Notes: generated by a model from the letters alone, not told the origin. A stretch of DNA of 64,000 nt from Labrenzia sp. R4_2 (GCF_017743865.1 NZ_JAGHRJ010000002.1:930001-994000); one strand, 5' to 3'. Shown: positions 24,943 to 34,523, counted from the stretch's first letter. Numbers and translations: made by a program.

Positions 24943-26838
24943 CTACCTCACCACGTTCAGAAGTTCTTGCATCAGATCATTGATCGTCTGCATGACACGG
25001 GCATTCGCCGCATAGGCGTTTTCCAGCTGAACCAGAAACGCCATTTCAGCATCGAGATTGACCGAGTAGCTCTCCTCGTATCGGACCGCAAGATTGAGCG
25101 TCAGAGCTTCTTTGGAATCCGAATACGTCTTTGCATCGGCTGCCTGGTTGCCCTGATAGGCCACCGTCTGGTTGATGTAGTCCAGAACAGTTCCCTGGAA
25201 CGGGCTCGAGCTGCTGCCCATACCGGCCTCAGGATCGAAATAGGCAGTTTCGTTGGTCAATGCATTCAGCAGATACTGCGCCCGCGCAGGATCGTTCTCA
25301 GAGTTTGCAGCTGGGGTTGTCTGGTAATCGACAAGCAAAGAACTGTCTGCCAGCAGAGCAGGATTAACGCTAATCCCATTCGCATAACCGACGCGCTGTC
25401 CGCCGTTCTCAGGAGCATCGGTAAACACTTCAGTGCCGTTACGCTGGTCAACAAAGATCGACAGGCCCAAACCCTGATCGGTGGTCGCTGAAGGCGTGAT
25501 ATTCGCCGACAAGCTCTCAACCGTTGTTGCATTGGGTACGGTGGTACTGTCACCGAGAATGCGCAGGTTGTCACTGCCGTCGTTGGAGACCTGCAAATCC
25601 GGCGCTGCGGTTCCCAAGGCTGCGATAATATTCGTGATGTAGGTCGCAGGAGTACCGCTGGAGATGTCAATGCCGACAACCGTGTCATTTGGATTGGTTG
25701 TTGCTGTATCTGCGAGCGGCAACAGCGTTGGATCGCTAACCGCCATAAGCATGATCGTCTGCGACTGACCTGCCGAGTCGGTGTACTCCAGATTGATTGT
25801 ATTGCCGGATTGAAGACCGGACACAGGCAGATCGAAGCCCGTATCCGGACCGACGGTTGCCGCTGTGCTGGCTTGCGTCACATTTGAGAACGCTAGAGAC
25901 AGTTCAGCTGCGATGGTGTCCAGCTGTTTTTGCGCCTCGATCAGGACGTCGTCCCGCAACTCCATGGTTGCGACCATGAGGCCAGTGCCAGTCGTGCGGT
26001 CACGCCCTGAGGCCCCTGCAGGTACGATATCAAACTGGGCACCACCGGCCGTCGTTGCAACTATGGCGTTACCCTGCTGATCTGCTCCCAGCCTGTTTGT
26101 CGGCTGAAAGGCAAGTGTTGCAGCCTCGCCATCAGAGAACAATGGCTGACCGTTTTTGGTCTGAATAAACAGCGTATTCGTGGTCGTTTTGCTGACATTG
26201 AGATCCAGATAGCCGGAAAGCTGTTCAACGAGGCGGTCGCGCTCGTCTTCCATTTCCGAGCTGGAAACGCCAGCCTGTGTGGCATCACGGATGGCCGCAT
26301 CGATTGATTCAATGCTGGATAGAAGGCTGTTTACTGTCTCCGTCTGGCGAGCAAGCGCCTCGTCCGCCTCCTGGCGCAAATCGGCGATCTGCTGGTAGGA
26401 GGAATTCAATTCCCGCGCCATTGCGTCAGCAGCAGCCACCACTTCCTGCTGAGCGGCGTAGTTGCCTGGTTGGTTGACCAGCGACGACAGGGCCGCAGTC
26501 AACTCCCCTGCCAGGGCTGATAGGCCGGTCTGATCACCAATGGTGCCAAAAATGTCGTCGAGACGATCTGTGAAAGCCGCAATCTGTTTGCCGTAGTTCG
26601 TGTCGGCCAAGGAATTGAAGTAATCCGATTGGATTTCTTCATTGATGATGCGGCTGATCTCGTTGGTGACGATCCCGGCGACATTGCCTTCGCCATCGAA
26701 GTAAGCATTTGCGGAGACTGTTTTCTTGGAATAGCCGGCCGTATCAGCGTTCGCGATATTCGACGCAGTTACATCGATCTGACGCTGATTGAACGATATG
26801 CCGAAAACCGCTGTGTTCAGGGCACTTGTCAGTCCCAT
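24943..26838 (-). CDS. flgK: flagellar hook-associated protein FlgK
   Basis: 631 residues. The N-terminal rod/hook signature is QIDVTASNIANADTAGYSKK. A helical D1 follows (DRLDDIFGTIGDQTGLSALA, LRQEADEALARQTETVNSLL). The C-terminus has NLAVRYEESYSVNLDAEMAF then VQLENAYAANARVMQTINDL. FlgK is the first junction protein above the hook. GAGGAG lies about eight bases before the ATG. A strong hairpin separates it from flgE upstream. Confidence 0.95.
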   Translation of the reverse strand: MGLTSALNTAVFGISFNQRQIDVTASNIANADTAGYSKKTVSANAYFDGEGNVAGIVTNEISRIINEEIQSDYFNSLADTNYGKQIAAFTDRLDDIFGTIGDQTGLSALAGELTAALSSLVNQPGNYAAQQEVVAAADAMARELNSSYQQIADLRQEADEALARQTETVNSLLSSIESIDAAIRDATQAGVSSSEMEDERDRLVEQLSGYLDLNVSKTTTNTLFIQTKNGQPLFSDGEAATLAFQPTNRLGADQQGNAIVATTAGGAQFDIVPAGASGRDRTTGTGLMVATMELRDDVLIEAQKQLDTIAAELSLAFSNVTQASTAATVGPDTGFDLPVSGLQSGNTINLEYTDSAGQSQTIMLMAVSDPTLLPLADTATTNPNDTVVGIDISSGTPATYITNIIAALGTAAPDLQVSNDGSDNLRILGDSTTVPNATTVESLSANITPSATTDQGLGLSIFVDQRNGTEVFTDAPENGGQRVGYANGISVNPALLADSSLLVDYQTTPAANSENDPARAQYLLNALTNETAYFDPEAGMGSSSSPFQGTVLDYINQTVAYQGNQAADAKTYSDSKEALTLNLAVRYEESYSVNLDAEMAFLVQLENAYAANARVMQTINDLMQELLNVVR

Positions 26839-26874
26839 GGCGGCTACTCCTCAGAATTACTCAGAAAAGGGATC

Positions 26875-26896
26875 GCTGGCGGCAAAAGCCGCCAGC
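26875..26896 (-). repeat. intercistronic hairpin between flgE and flgK
   Basis: GCTGGCGGC-N4-GCCGCCAGC: a perfect 9-bp stem with a four-base loop, 9 bp past the flgE stop. On the minus strand it is followed by GATCCCTTTTCT, a weak T tract. It could be a partial terminator or a stabiliser of the flgE message. Confidence 0.75.
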
Positions 26897-26905
26897 AGAT
26901 GAGCG

Positions 26906-28339
26906 TTAGCGGACCATATTCAGGGCGCTGTCCAGCATTTCGTCCGCAGAGGTGACGATCTTGGAGTTTGCCGAATAGGCTTGCTGCGTAATGATCAGTT
27001 TGGAAAACTCGTCCGCAATATCTGCGTTGGAGAGCTCAAGGGCGTTGGAGATCACTGCACCGCCACCGGACAGGTCGGCATCACCGGAGTCTGAGGTCGC
27101 AGCAAAGGCCGCTCCATCCACCCGGCGCAGGTTTTGCTCGGCCTGGAAAGTTGCCAGCGGAATCTCATAAAGTGCACGTGTCTGGTTGTTGGAATAGCTC
27201 GCAATCACGCGGCCAGATTCATCGATGGCGATGTTTGTGAGTTCACCGGCTGCATAACCGTTCTGGCTAAGGTTAACGGATGTTGCAATTCCATCCGGAT
27301 CAGCAAATTGGGTCAGAGACCCGTTTGCAAAGGAGATGGTTATGCTGTCCGCGGCATCAGCGGCAGTACCAGCCGTGACACCGCCAACCGTGATGGTATC
27401 AAGCGTGAAATTCGAGGTACCATCGGTCGTAACTCCGAGACCTGCTGTTGCGCCGGTATTGGCTACAGTAGTCACCTGACCTGTGCCATCAAACGTAACA
27501 TCTCCAACCTTGTAATAGGATGTCCCGGTCTCTCCGCCAGTGTCGATATACATGCTCCAGACTTCAGCACCTGCGGTGTTATCGATCTTGGCCCAGCGAA
27601 TGTTGAGCGGAACCTCAGATCCATTAGAATTGTAAGCAGTTACGGACCCTCCTGTGATCGACGACGCAAGGAAATCGGCCTCTAGAGTGCCGGTATCCCC
27701 GATTTCGGTGTTGCCCAGGTTTGGCCCAGGCGCTCCGTTCGCACCATCATTCAACAACTCTGAGTCTGTTGTATTCGGATCATAATTAGTTGTTGCTGGA
27801 ACCCGCGGCAGACTGGCCTGATAACTCACAGTCGTCGTTGAATTGGCTGCCAGAGGCTGACTGTTAATCTGGATAACCGAGGGATTGTCACCGACAGGGT
27901 TGCCGGTCGTCGGATCAAGAGGAAAACCCTTCAGATAGTAACCGGACTGGTTGACGAAGTAGCCTTCCTTGTTGACTTCAAAGTCGCCGGCGCGCGTGTA
28001 GAAGGAATCATCTGCAAAGGTTGTAGAGCCGTCAACAAAATCGGCTGCCTGTGTCACGACGAAGTAACCTTCGCCATTGATGGCCATATAGGTATCAACG
28101 TCATTAGATGAGATGTCGCCGCCGATCGTGTTGGTTGCACGCGACGTGGCATAGGTTGTTCCTGACACCTGGTCGGCCTGCGTGGACCCACCACCGGATA
28201 CCAGATCGGAGAAGGTCGTATCGAGACGCTTGAACCCAACCGTCTGTGAGTTCGCAACGTTGCCCGAGATATTTTCAAGCGCGGTCGCCTGCGCTGACAA
28301 ACCAGAAACGGCGGAGTTGATCGCCCCGTAAATACCCAT
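26906..28339 (-). CDS. flgE: flagellar hook protein FlgE
   Basis: 477 residues. It starts MGIYGAINSAVSGLSAQATA and has NISGNVANSQTVGFKRLDT, then NGEGYFVVTQAADF and YTRAGDFEVNKEGYFVNQSG. The C-terminus has NALELSNADIADEFSKLIIT then QQAYSANSKIVTSADEML. It forms the hook. The ATG has AGAGGA nine bases upstream, and a sigma-54 consensus promoter lies about 70 bp before it. It is the first gene of flgE-flgK-flgL. Confidence 0.95.
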   Translation of the reverse strand: MGIYGAINSAVSGLSAQATALENISGNVANSQTVGFKRLDTTFSDLVSGGGSTQADQVSGTTYATSRATNTIGGDISSNDVDTYMAINGEGYFVVTQAADFVDGSTTFADDSFYTRAGDFEVNKEGYFVNQSGYYLKGFPLDPTTGNPVGDNPSVIQINSQPLAANSTTTVSYQASLPRVPATTNYDPNTTDSELLNDGANGAPGPNLGNTEIGDTGTLEADFLASSITGGSVTAYNSNGSEVPLNIRWAKIDNTAGAEVWSMYIDTGGETGTSYYKVGDVTFDGTGQVTTVANTGATAGLGVTTDGTSNFTLDTITVGGVTAGTAADAADSITISFANGSLTQFADPDGIATSVNLSQNGYAAGELTNIAIDESGRVIASYSNNQTRALYEIPLATFQAEQNLRRVDGAAFAATSDSGDADLSGGGAVISNALELSNADIADEFSKLIITQQAYSANSKIVTSADEMLDSALNMVR

Positions 28340-28405
28340 GTTTCGTCCTCTTGGTCACTGTGGGCATGCTCCTGAACAAGGACAGCCCGGTTTCGAAGAG
28401 GATCA

Positions 28406-28420
28406 GCAAGCAATGTGCCA
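28406..28420 (-). promoter_or_regulatory. sigma-54 promoter of flgE-flgK-flgL
   Basis: On the minus strand the bases read TGGCACATTGCTTGC, an exact match to TGGCAC-N5-TTGC. It ends 67 bp before the flgE ATG. It is the best of the three sigma-54 elements in the window. Confidence 0.85.
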
Positions 28421-28654
28421 AACTGAACAGAAGTCGGATTCAATAAATAATATCAGTCAGATAAAACAATTTTCCTCGTTTACCTATCGGCGAACGACAG
28501 CGGCACACCGTGTTCAGAGCGGCAAAAACTTCCCAGCGAACAGGCAAGAGTCTCCACTTACCGGTGCTCAACCGGCACACTCGGCAAAAAGCTGACTTGC
28601 ATCCCATGCGCCCGCCTGCCACCTTTCGGCAACATGAATGACAGGGACACCCAC

Positions 28655-29500
28655 ATGCGCTTTGAAGGCACCGATAGTTACATCGCCACTGAGGATCTGA
28701 GAGTTGCGGTCAATGCCGCAGTCGCACTCGAGCGGCCCCTTCTGGTCAAGGGCGAACCGGGAACTGGAAAGACTGTCCTTGCTGAACAGGTCGCCCAGGC
28801 CCTCAACGCCCCGTTGATCGAGTGGCATGTGAAATCGACAACCAAAGCGCAGCAAGGCCTTTATGAGTACGATGCCGTGTCCCGTCTTCGCGACAGCCAG
28901 CTTGGCGACGAACGGGTCAAGGACATCAACAACTACATACGCAAAGGCAAACTCTGGGATGCGTTCGTGGCACCGGAAAAACCGGTTCTGCTGATCGATG
29001 AAATCGACAAGGCGGATATCGAGTTTCCGAACGACCTTCTGCTCGAACTCGATCGCATGGAGTTCCACGTTTACGAGACCGGTGAAACGGTTCGCGCCAA
29101 ACAGCGCCCCGTCGTGATCATTACGTCGAACAACGAAAAGGACCTGCCGGACGCGTTCTTGCGCCGCTGTTTCTTCCACTTCATCAAATTCCCGGATGCC
29201 GAGACGATGACAGAAATCGTCGAAGTTCACTTTCCGGGCATCAAGCAGCGCTTGCTCAACGAAGCACTGCGCATGTTCTTTGAAGTCCGGGATGTTCCCG
29301 GCCTGAAGAAGAAGCCGTCAACCTCGGAGCTTATCGATTGGATCAAGCTGCTTCTAAATGAAGACATTGACCCTGAGACCTTGCGCCAACAGGATAGTGG
29401 GAAATTGATTCCGCCCCTGCACGGTGCTTTGCTGAAGAATGAACAGGATGTCCATCTCTTTGAACGTCTGGCATTCATGGCACGCCGGGAACGGGGATAA
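28655..29500 (+). CDS. MoxR-family AAA ATPase (CoxD-like)
   Basis: 281 residues from ATG 28655, which has AGGGA seven bases upstream; an ATG at 28634 would add seven residues. Walker A is KGEPGTGKTVLAEQ, Walker B LLIDEIDKAD, and the sensor region is VVIITSNNEKDLPDAFLRRC. MoxR ATPases act with a VWA-domain partner as chaperones that insert cofactors or remodel complexes. The matching CoxE-like VWA protein is encoded 5.3 kb away at 34819 in the same direction, with unrelated genes between. The gene is divergent from flgE. Confidence 0.92.
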   Translation: MRFEGTDSYIATEDLRVAVNAAVALERPLLVKGEPGTGKTVLAEQVAQALNAPLIEWHVKSTTKAQQGLYEYDAVSRLRDSQLGDERVKDINNYIRKGKLWDAFVAPEKPVLLIDEIDKADIEFPNDLLLELDRMEFHVYETGETVRAKQRPVVIITSNNEKDLPDAFLRRCFFHFIKFPDAETMTEIVEVHFPGIKQRLLNEALRMFFEVRDVPGLKKKPSTSELIDWIKLLLNEDIDPETLRQQDSGKLIPPLHGALLKNEQDVHLFERLAFMARRERG

Positions 29501-29523
29501 TCCGATCACAGGACGCATCTGAC

Positions 29524-30063
29524 ATGCTCCATCTGACGAAACTTGCCCTCCTCTGCTTGATCGGCGCTTGGACACTCTCCGGCATTGATGCCGTAGAGGC
29601 CCAGGTGAGCCCGGAAGCTGAGGCTGGCTGGCAGAGCGATGTAGAGGGCCTGCGGCATTTTACCGGCCTCCGCTGTCCGGATGTTATTGGAGCTTATTAC
29701 CGTATCAAGGTGATGGAAGGTGATGGCTCGAGCCTGGCTGGCTGCATCTATACCGGCCGCGACGGCATTACCGCGGTATTGCGGATGCACTTGCAAGGCT
29801 CAGGACGCCGCGAAGCAGTTAGTTTTTCACGCAGCTATAAGGCAGCCGGGTTTGAATCCATCTTGTTAAGCGGCCCCGCCGAGACAGGCATTTCCTTCAA
29901 GACCGGAACGCGGGATAACGCGACCCAATGCGAAACCTTCTGGCATTTTGCCGGTGCGAAAGCCGACTTCACCCTATGGATGGCCTACACTCTACCAACC
30001 CAGGAAATTGACATTGGCCCGGCAATCGCGTCTTTCACAGAAGCATTGGCCCGCCAGAATTGA
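29524..30063 (+). CDS. secreted protein of unknown function
   Basis: 179 residues. An N-terminal hydrophobic segment (LALLCLIGAWTLSGIDAVEA) looks like a signal peptide with cleavage after VEA. The mature part has three cysteines (RCPDVI, AGCIYTG, TQCETF) and mixed alpha/beta composition (AVLRMHLQGSGRREAVSFS). I do not recognise a family. It lies 23 bp after the MoxR gene and 39 bp before the SixA-type gene, so it is probably co-transcribed. Periplasmic location is inferred. Confidence 0.75.
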   Translation: MLHLTKLALLCLIGAWTLSGIDAVEAQVSPEAEAGWQSDVEGLRHFTGLRCPDVIGAYYRIKVMEGDGSSLAGCIYTGRDGITAVLRMHLQGSGRREAVSFSRSYKAAGFESILLSGPAETGISFKTGTRDNATQCETFWHFAGAKADFTLWMAYTLPTQEIDIGPAIASFTEALARQN

Positions 30064-30102
30064 CCCGGTTCGGCTCCAAAGGACAAAAGCGAGGGCATCT
30101 GC

Positions 30103-30630
30103 ATGCGTCTCTACCTTTTTAGGCACGCAAAATCCGACTGGGGAGACGCCGATCTTGCAGATTTTGACCGTCCATTGAACGGACGCGGGAAATCTGCAGC
30201 CCGCGTGATGGGGCGGTATCTGCGCGAACAAAACCTCCTTCCGAACCGCATTCTGTGCTCCACCTCTTTGCGAACCCGCGAGACGCTCTCTCGGACCCTG
30301 CCCTTTCAACCCCAGGAAGCGCAGATCCATCTGTTGTCCGATATCTACGACGAAAGCGATCTCAGCTACACCAACGTGATCCGGCGCCATGGCGGACGGG
30401 CCCAACAGCTCATGGTGATTGGACACAACCCGGCCACCGAGCAGACCGCAATCGAACTCGCGGGAACCGGTGATGCAGATGCCATGGCAGATCTGCGGAT
30501 CAAGTTCCCGACTGGAGCGCTCGCGGTCATCGACTTCGACATTGCCAGCTGGGATGAAGTGCAGATCGGAACCGGCCACCTGGAGCGGTTCGTCAAGCCC
30601 CGGGATCTCGCCGCAAAATTGGACGACTAA
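30103..30630 (+). CDS. SixA-type histidine phosphatase
   Basis: 175 residues of the histidine phosphatase superfamily. The catalytic motif is YLFRHAKSDWGD with His8; the second histidine is in MVIGHNPATEQ; and CSTSLRTRETLSRTL supplies the substrate-binding arginine. FRHAKS is typical of the SixA branch, which removes phosphate from phosphohistidine proteins such as Hpt domains or PTS components. GAGGG stands before the ATG. An Hpt protein is encoded 10 kb away, but no link is shown. Confidence 0.88.
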   Translation: MRLYLFRHAKSDWGDADLADFDRPLNGRGKSAARVMGRYLREQNLLPNRILCSTSLRTRETLSRTLPFQPQEAQIHLLSDIYDESDLSYTNVIRRHGGRAQQLMVIGHNPATEQTAIELAGTGDADAMADLRIKFPTGALAVIDFDIASWDEVQIGTGHLERFVKPRDLAAKLDD

Positions 30631-30700
30631 TCACCAAAGCGCCTCTGGCATTTGCAAGTCCATAGACTGACGCCTACATGACGGCCATGGAGGCCATTGC

Positions 30701-32200
30701 TTGACATCCCTGACAAATCTCGCCGAAGAAGCCCGGCTGACCCTTGCCAATCTGACAGATGCCGCAACAGACCTGGCTGTACCAAGCCTGCGTCTCGGCG
30801 TCACCGGCCTGGCCCGCGCGGGCAAGACCGTGTTCCTGACATCACTCGTGCACAATCTGGTGCATGGCGGCCGCCTGCCTGTCTTCAGCGCCGCAGCGGG
30901 TCAGAGGATGACCGGTGCACGCCTGCAGCCCCAGCCCGACGATGCGGTTCCAAGGTTCGACTACGAGAGCCATGTTCAGGCCCTGGTCAAAGACCGGATC
31001 TGGCCGCAATCCACACGGCAGGTGTCCGAACTCAGACTGACCATCGACTATGAAAGCGCCTCCTACGTTTACCGGAAACTCGGACCGGGCCGCCTGCATC
31101 TGGACCTCATCGACTATCCTGGCGAATGGCTTTTGGATTTGCCCTTGCTCGACAAGGACTATGCAACTTTTTCCGCCGAGGCTGTTGCACGGGCACGGAA
31201 AGAGCACCGGTCATCGATTGCCGGACCCTACCTTGAGGCATTAAATGAAGCCGCTGCAAAAGCGGATGCGCCGGAAGATGAACAAACTGCGCAGAAACTC
31301 TCAGCGGCTTTTAAAAGCTATTTGAGCGCCTGCCGCGCGGATGCACATGCCTTGTCGATGCTGCCACCCGGTCGGTTTCTGATGCCCGGCGACCTTGACG
31401 GGTCTCCAGCGCTCACCTTTGCACCACTCGACATTGCCCCGGATGCGCCCCCGGCGCGGTCGGGCACGATGCGCGCGATGATGGAGCGGCGTTATGAGGC
31501 CTACAAGACCCATGTGATCCGCCCGTTCTTCCGCAACCATTTTGCACGGCTGGACCGGCAGATCGTCCTCGTTGATGTCCTGCAGGCACTAAACGCGGGC
31601 CCACATGCAATGCTGGATCTGGAAATTGCTCTCAGCGAAGTGCTGTCGGCATTCCGTCCGGGCCGCCGTAGCTGGCTGTCGTCCATACTCAGCCGAAGGA
31701 TTGACCGGATCCTCTTTGCGGCGACCAAGGCCGACCATGTTCACCGCACCGATCACGACCGATTGGAAGCGATCACGCACCGCCTGGTAGGAAGAGCCGC
31801 TGACCGCGCCCGGTTCAAGGGCGCTGAAGTTGATGTCCTTGCGCTCGCAGCCGTGCGTGCGACCCGGGAAGCCAGTGTCCGCCACAAGGGCCAGAAGCTG
31901 CCCGCAATCCTCGGCACACCCCTGCCAGGCGAGAAGATCGACGGAGAAACCTACGACGGCAATACGGAAATCGCGATGTTTCCCGGAGACTTACCGGAAA
32001 ACCCGAACATGCTCTTTGAGGATATTGAATCACTTTCTCAAGACACCGGCCAAACTCCGCGTCAGACTGATCCTTCACTGCAGTTCATGCGGTTCCGGCC
32101 GCCGAAGCTGGACACGACCGCAGAAGGCCTGACACTGTCCCTACCCCATATACGCCTCGACCGGGCCTTGGAATTCCTTCTCGGAGACCGTCTGGCATGA
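30701..32200 (+). CDS. YcjX-family GTPase-like protein
   Basis: 499 residues. The start is TTG 30701 with GGAGG seven bases upstream; no ATG occurs before residue 60. The P loop is GVTGLARAGKTVFLTSLVHN. Further family motifs are LHLDLIDYPGEWLLDLPLLD, LPPGRFLMPGDL and RILFAATKADHVHRTDHDRL. YcjX (formerly DUF463) proteins are P-loop proteins of unclear stress-related function, usually encoded with a TIGR01620/YcjF membrane protein, which overlaps here by four bases. Confidence 0.92.
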   Translation: MTSLTNLAEEARLTLANLTDAATDLAVPSLRLGVTGLARAGKTVFLTSLVHNLVHGGRLPVFSAAAGQRMTGARLQPQPDDAVPRFDYESHVQALVKDRIWPQSTRQVSELRLTIDYESASYVYRKLGPGRLHLDLIDYPGEWLLDLPLLDKDYATFSAEAVARARKEHRSSIAGPYLEALNEAAAKADAPEDEQTAQKLSAAFKSYLSACRADAHALSMLPPGRFLMPGDLDGSPALTFAPLDIAPDAPPARSGTMRAMMERRYEAYKTHVIRPFFRNHFARLDRQIVLVDVLQALNAGPHAMLDLEIALSEVLSAFRPGRRSWLSSILSRRIDRILFAATKADHVHRTDHDRLEAITHRLVGRAADRARFKGAEVDVLALAAVRATREASVRHKGQKLPAILGTPLPGEKIDGETYDGNTEIAMFPGDLPENPNMLFEDIESLSQDTGQTPRQTDPSLQFMRFRPPKLDTTAEGLTLSLPHIRLDRALEFLLGDRLA

Positions 32201-33255
32201 CCGATACGAACAACCGCCCGCCCCGCAAACCGGCCGCCTTCCGTCTCGATGACAGCAAGGTTCAGCTCTCCGACGACCAAACAGAAAACCCATCTGCCGG
32301 CCACGCATTGGTCACCGAAGAGGTGCTTGACGAGGAAGCCCCGCGCCTCCCCCGCTCGGCCAGCACACCCAAGTCCGGCTCCAGCTTCGGCAAATGGCTT
32401 CTGGTTGGTCTCGGTGGTCTTGTTTCCCTCAGCATTGGCCTAGCCGTGGACAGTCTGATCCGGGATCTCTTTTCCAGAACCGACTGGCTCGGATGGCTTG
32501 GCGTCGCCCTTGCCGCCATCGCCGTTGCCGGACTGATTGGCTTGACCGCGCGCGAACTTGCCGGTGTTCTCCGTCTCAAGCGCATCGATGATCTCCGGGA
32601 GCGTTTACAGACCGCTGCTGACACCGATGATGCTGAGAAAGCTCAGAACGGCCTGAAAGACCTCCTCGCCATTTACCAGGACCGGCCGGAGACCGCGCTT
32701 GGACGCAAGACGTTGAGTGGCCATATGCGCGAGATCATCGACGGCAAGGATCTGGTGATGCTGGCTGAGCGCGATCTTTTGCAGGCTCTGGACCAGGAAG
32801 CCCGCAAGATCGTCATGAACAGTGCCAAGCGGGTCTCCATCGTTACGGCTGTCAGCCCCCGGGCGTTGGTCGACCTTCTAATGGTCCTGTTTGAAAACGT
32901 CCGCATCATTCGGCGCCTGTCGACCCTTTACGGTGGACGTCCGGGCACGCTCGGCTTTATCCGGCTGGCCAAGCACGTCTTGGCCCATCTTGCAGTTACC
33001 GGCGGCATGGCTGCAGGTGACAGCCTTGCCTCACAAGTGCTTGGACACGGCGTGGCAGCACGCCTGTCAGCACGTCTCGGCGAGGGCGTTATCAACGGCA
33101 TTTTGACCGCAAGGATTGGCATTGCCGCGATTGCCGTCTGCCGGCCAGCGCCGTTCATCGCAACAAAGGGCCCCAGCGTGTCCGACTTCATGGGCGAACT
33201 TTTATCCTCCGCTGAAGCTGAGACCGAGTCCCAGAGCAGCAAAACGACAAGCTAA
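32197..33255 (+). CDS. TIGR01620/YcjF-like membrane protein (DUF697)
   Basis: 352 residues. A hydrophilic start (RPPRKPAAFRLDD) is followed by two membrane helices (WLLVGLGGLVSLSIGLAV; WLGVALAAIAVAGLIGLTA), a helical cytoplasmic part with LRERLQTAADTDDAEKAQ, and a DUF697-like end (PRALVDLLMVLFENVRIIRR, GEGVINGILTARIGIAAIAV, CRPAPF). It is the standard partner of the YcjX protein and starts within its stop codon (ATGA). Function unknown. Confidence 0.9.
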   Translation: MTDTNNRPPRKPAAFRLDDSKVQLSDDQTENPSAGHALVTEEVLDEEAPRLPRSASTPKSGSSFGKWLLVGLGGLVSLSIGLAVDSLIRDLFSRTDWLGWLGVALAAIAVAGLIGLTARELAGVLRLKRIDDLRERLQTAADTDDAEKAQNGLKDLLAIYQDRPETALGRKTLSGHMREIIDGKDLVMLAERDLLQALDQEARKIVMNSAKRVSIVTAVSPRALVDLLMVLFENVRIIRRLSTLYGGRPGTLGFIRLAKHVLAHLAVTGGMAAGDSLASQVLGHGVAARLSARLGEGVINGILTARIGIAAIAVCRPAPFIATKGPSVSDFMGELLSSAEAETESQSSKTTS

Positions 33256-33464
33256 CCGGACCAGCGTATCCTCTGCTCAAGTACTTGAAAGTCAAACACC
33301 GCAAATAGGCATCAGCGCATCAGCAACCTTTGGTCGAAATCTGCAAGACCAACTTAACCAAACACAAGTATCTCGACTAGAATACCGCTACGGAATTGAC
33401 CCTTATCAATGCAAAAATTACTTTGCTGGCGTAGCCATTTTGCGACCCGAAGAGAGGACGCAAA

Positions 33465-34523
33465 ATGGCCGCAGAGACACTTACAACCGAAAGCAAAACC
33501 CAGGCACCCGCCAACAACGGGACCTTGACCGAACCGGCCAAAAAGCCAGCTCCGAAGCGCACCCGGAAAACTCCGGCGCAAGCGGCCCCGGCTCCCGCAA
33601 CAGCTGAACAAAAAGAAGCCAACGAGCGCTTGCATCAGCTCGCCCAAATGCGGCGCGATCCGGCAGCGATCAATCATGTCTTCGAAACCGGTGAATACCC
33701 TTACGCCAACAAGATGAAGCGGGCGCCCTATGAAAAACGGAAAGCGGCCCTTCAGGCAGAGCTGTTGAAAGCACAGCAATGGGTTCAGGACACCGATCAG
33801 CGCATTGTTCTCATTTTCGAAGGCCGGGATGCGGCTGGCAAAGGCGGTACGATCAAGCGATTCAACGAACACCTGAACCCGCGGGCGGCCCGCGTGGTTG
33901 CGCTTCAAAAGCCGACAGAGCGCGAAAGCAAACAGTGGTACTTCCAGCGCTACATTGAGAACCTGCCCTCAGGCGGGGAAATGGTGTTCTTCGACCGGTC
34001 CTGGTACAACCGCGCCGGTGTCGAACGGGTCATGGGCTTCTGCTCCCCCAACCAGTACCTGGAATTCATGCGTCAGTGCCCTGAAGTCGAACGGATGCTG
34101 GTTCGTGATGGAGTTTTGATGTTCAAATACTGGTTCTCGGTGACATCCGACGAGCAGCGCCGCCGTTTCAAGCAGCGGGAAGTCGATCCACTGAAGCAGT
34201 GGAAACTCTCACCAATCGACAAGGCGTCTCTCGACAAATGGGACGACTATACCGAGGCCAAGGAAGCCATGTTCTTCTACACCGACACCGCCGATGCGCC
34301 CTGGACCATCGTCAAGTCGGACGACAAGAAACGCGCCCGCCTCAACTGCATGGAGCATTTCCTGTCCTCCCTGCCCTATCCGGGCAAAAACACCCGCGTG
34401 GTCGGCCAGCCAGATCCGCTAATTGTAGGCACCGGCCATCACGTCATCGGCCGGGATCACCACATCCTTGGCAAGACGCTCCATCCGGACCTCAAGGGCG
34501 GCCGGTCCACAAACGGCAGCTGA
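33465..34523 (+). CDS. ppk2: polyphosphate kinase 2
   Basis: 352 residues. The kinase core has Walker A EGRDAAGKGGTIKRF (about 119-133), FFDRSWYNRAGVERVMGFC with the Walker B aspartate, and the lid VDPLKQWKLSPID. This is the one-domain class that transfers phosphate between polyphosphate and nucleotides. The first 50 residues form an extra tail of Ala, Pro, Lys and Arg (KKPAPKRTRKTPAQAAPAPA), probably disordered. GAGAGGA precedes the ATG. It stands alone after a 209-bp spacer. Confidence 0.95.
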   Translation: MAAETLTTESKTQAPANNGTLTEPAKKPAPKRTRKTPAQAAPAPATAEQKEANERLHQLAQMRRDPAAINHVFETGEYPYANKMKRAPYEKRKAALQAELLKAQQWVQDTDQRIVLIFEGRDAAGKGGTIKRFNEHLNPRAARVVALQKPTERESKQWYFQRYIENLPSGGEMVFFDRSWYNRAGVERVMGFCSPNQYLEFMRQCPEVERMLVRDGVLMFKYWFSVTSDEQRRRFKQREVDPLKQWKLSPIDKASLDKWDDYTEAKEAMFFYTDTADAPWTIVKSDDKKRARLNCMEHFLSSLPYPGKNTRVVGQPDPLIVGTGHHVIGRDHHILGKTLHPDLKGGRSTNGS

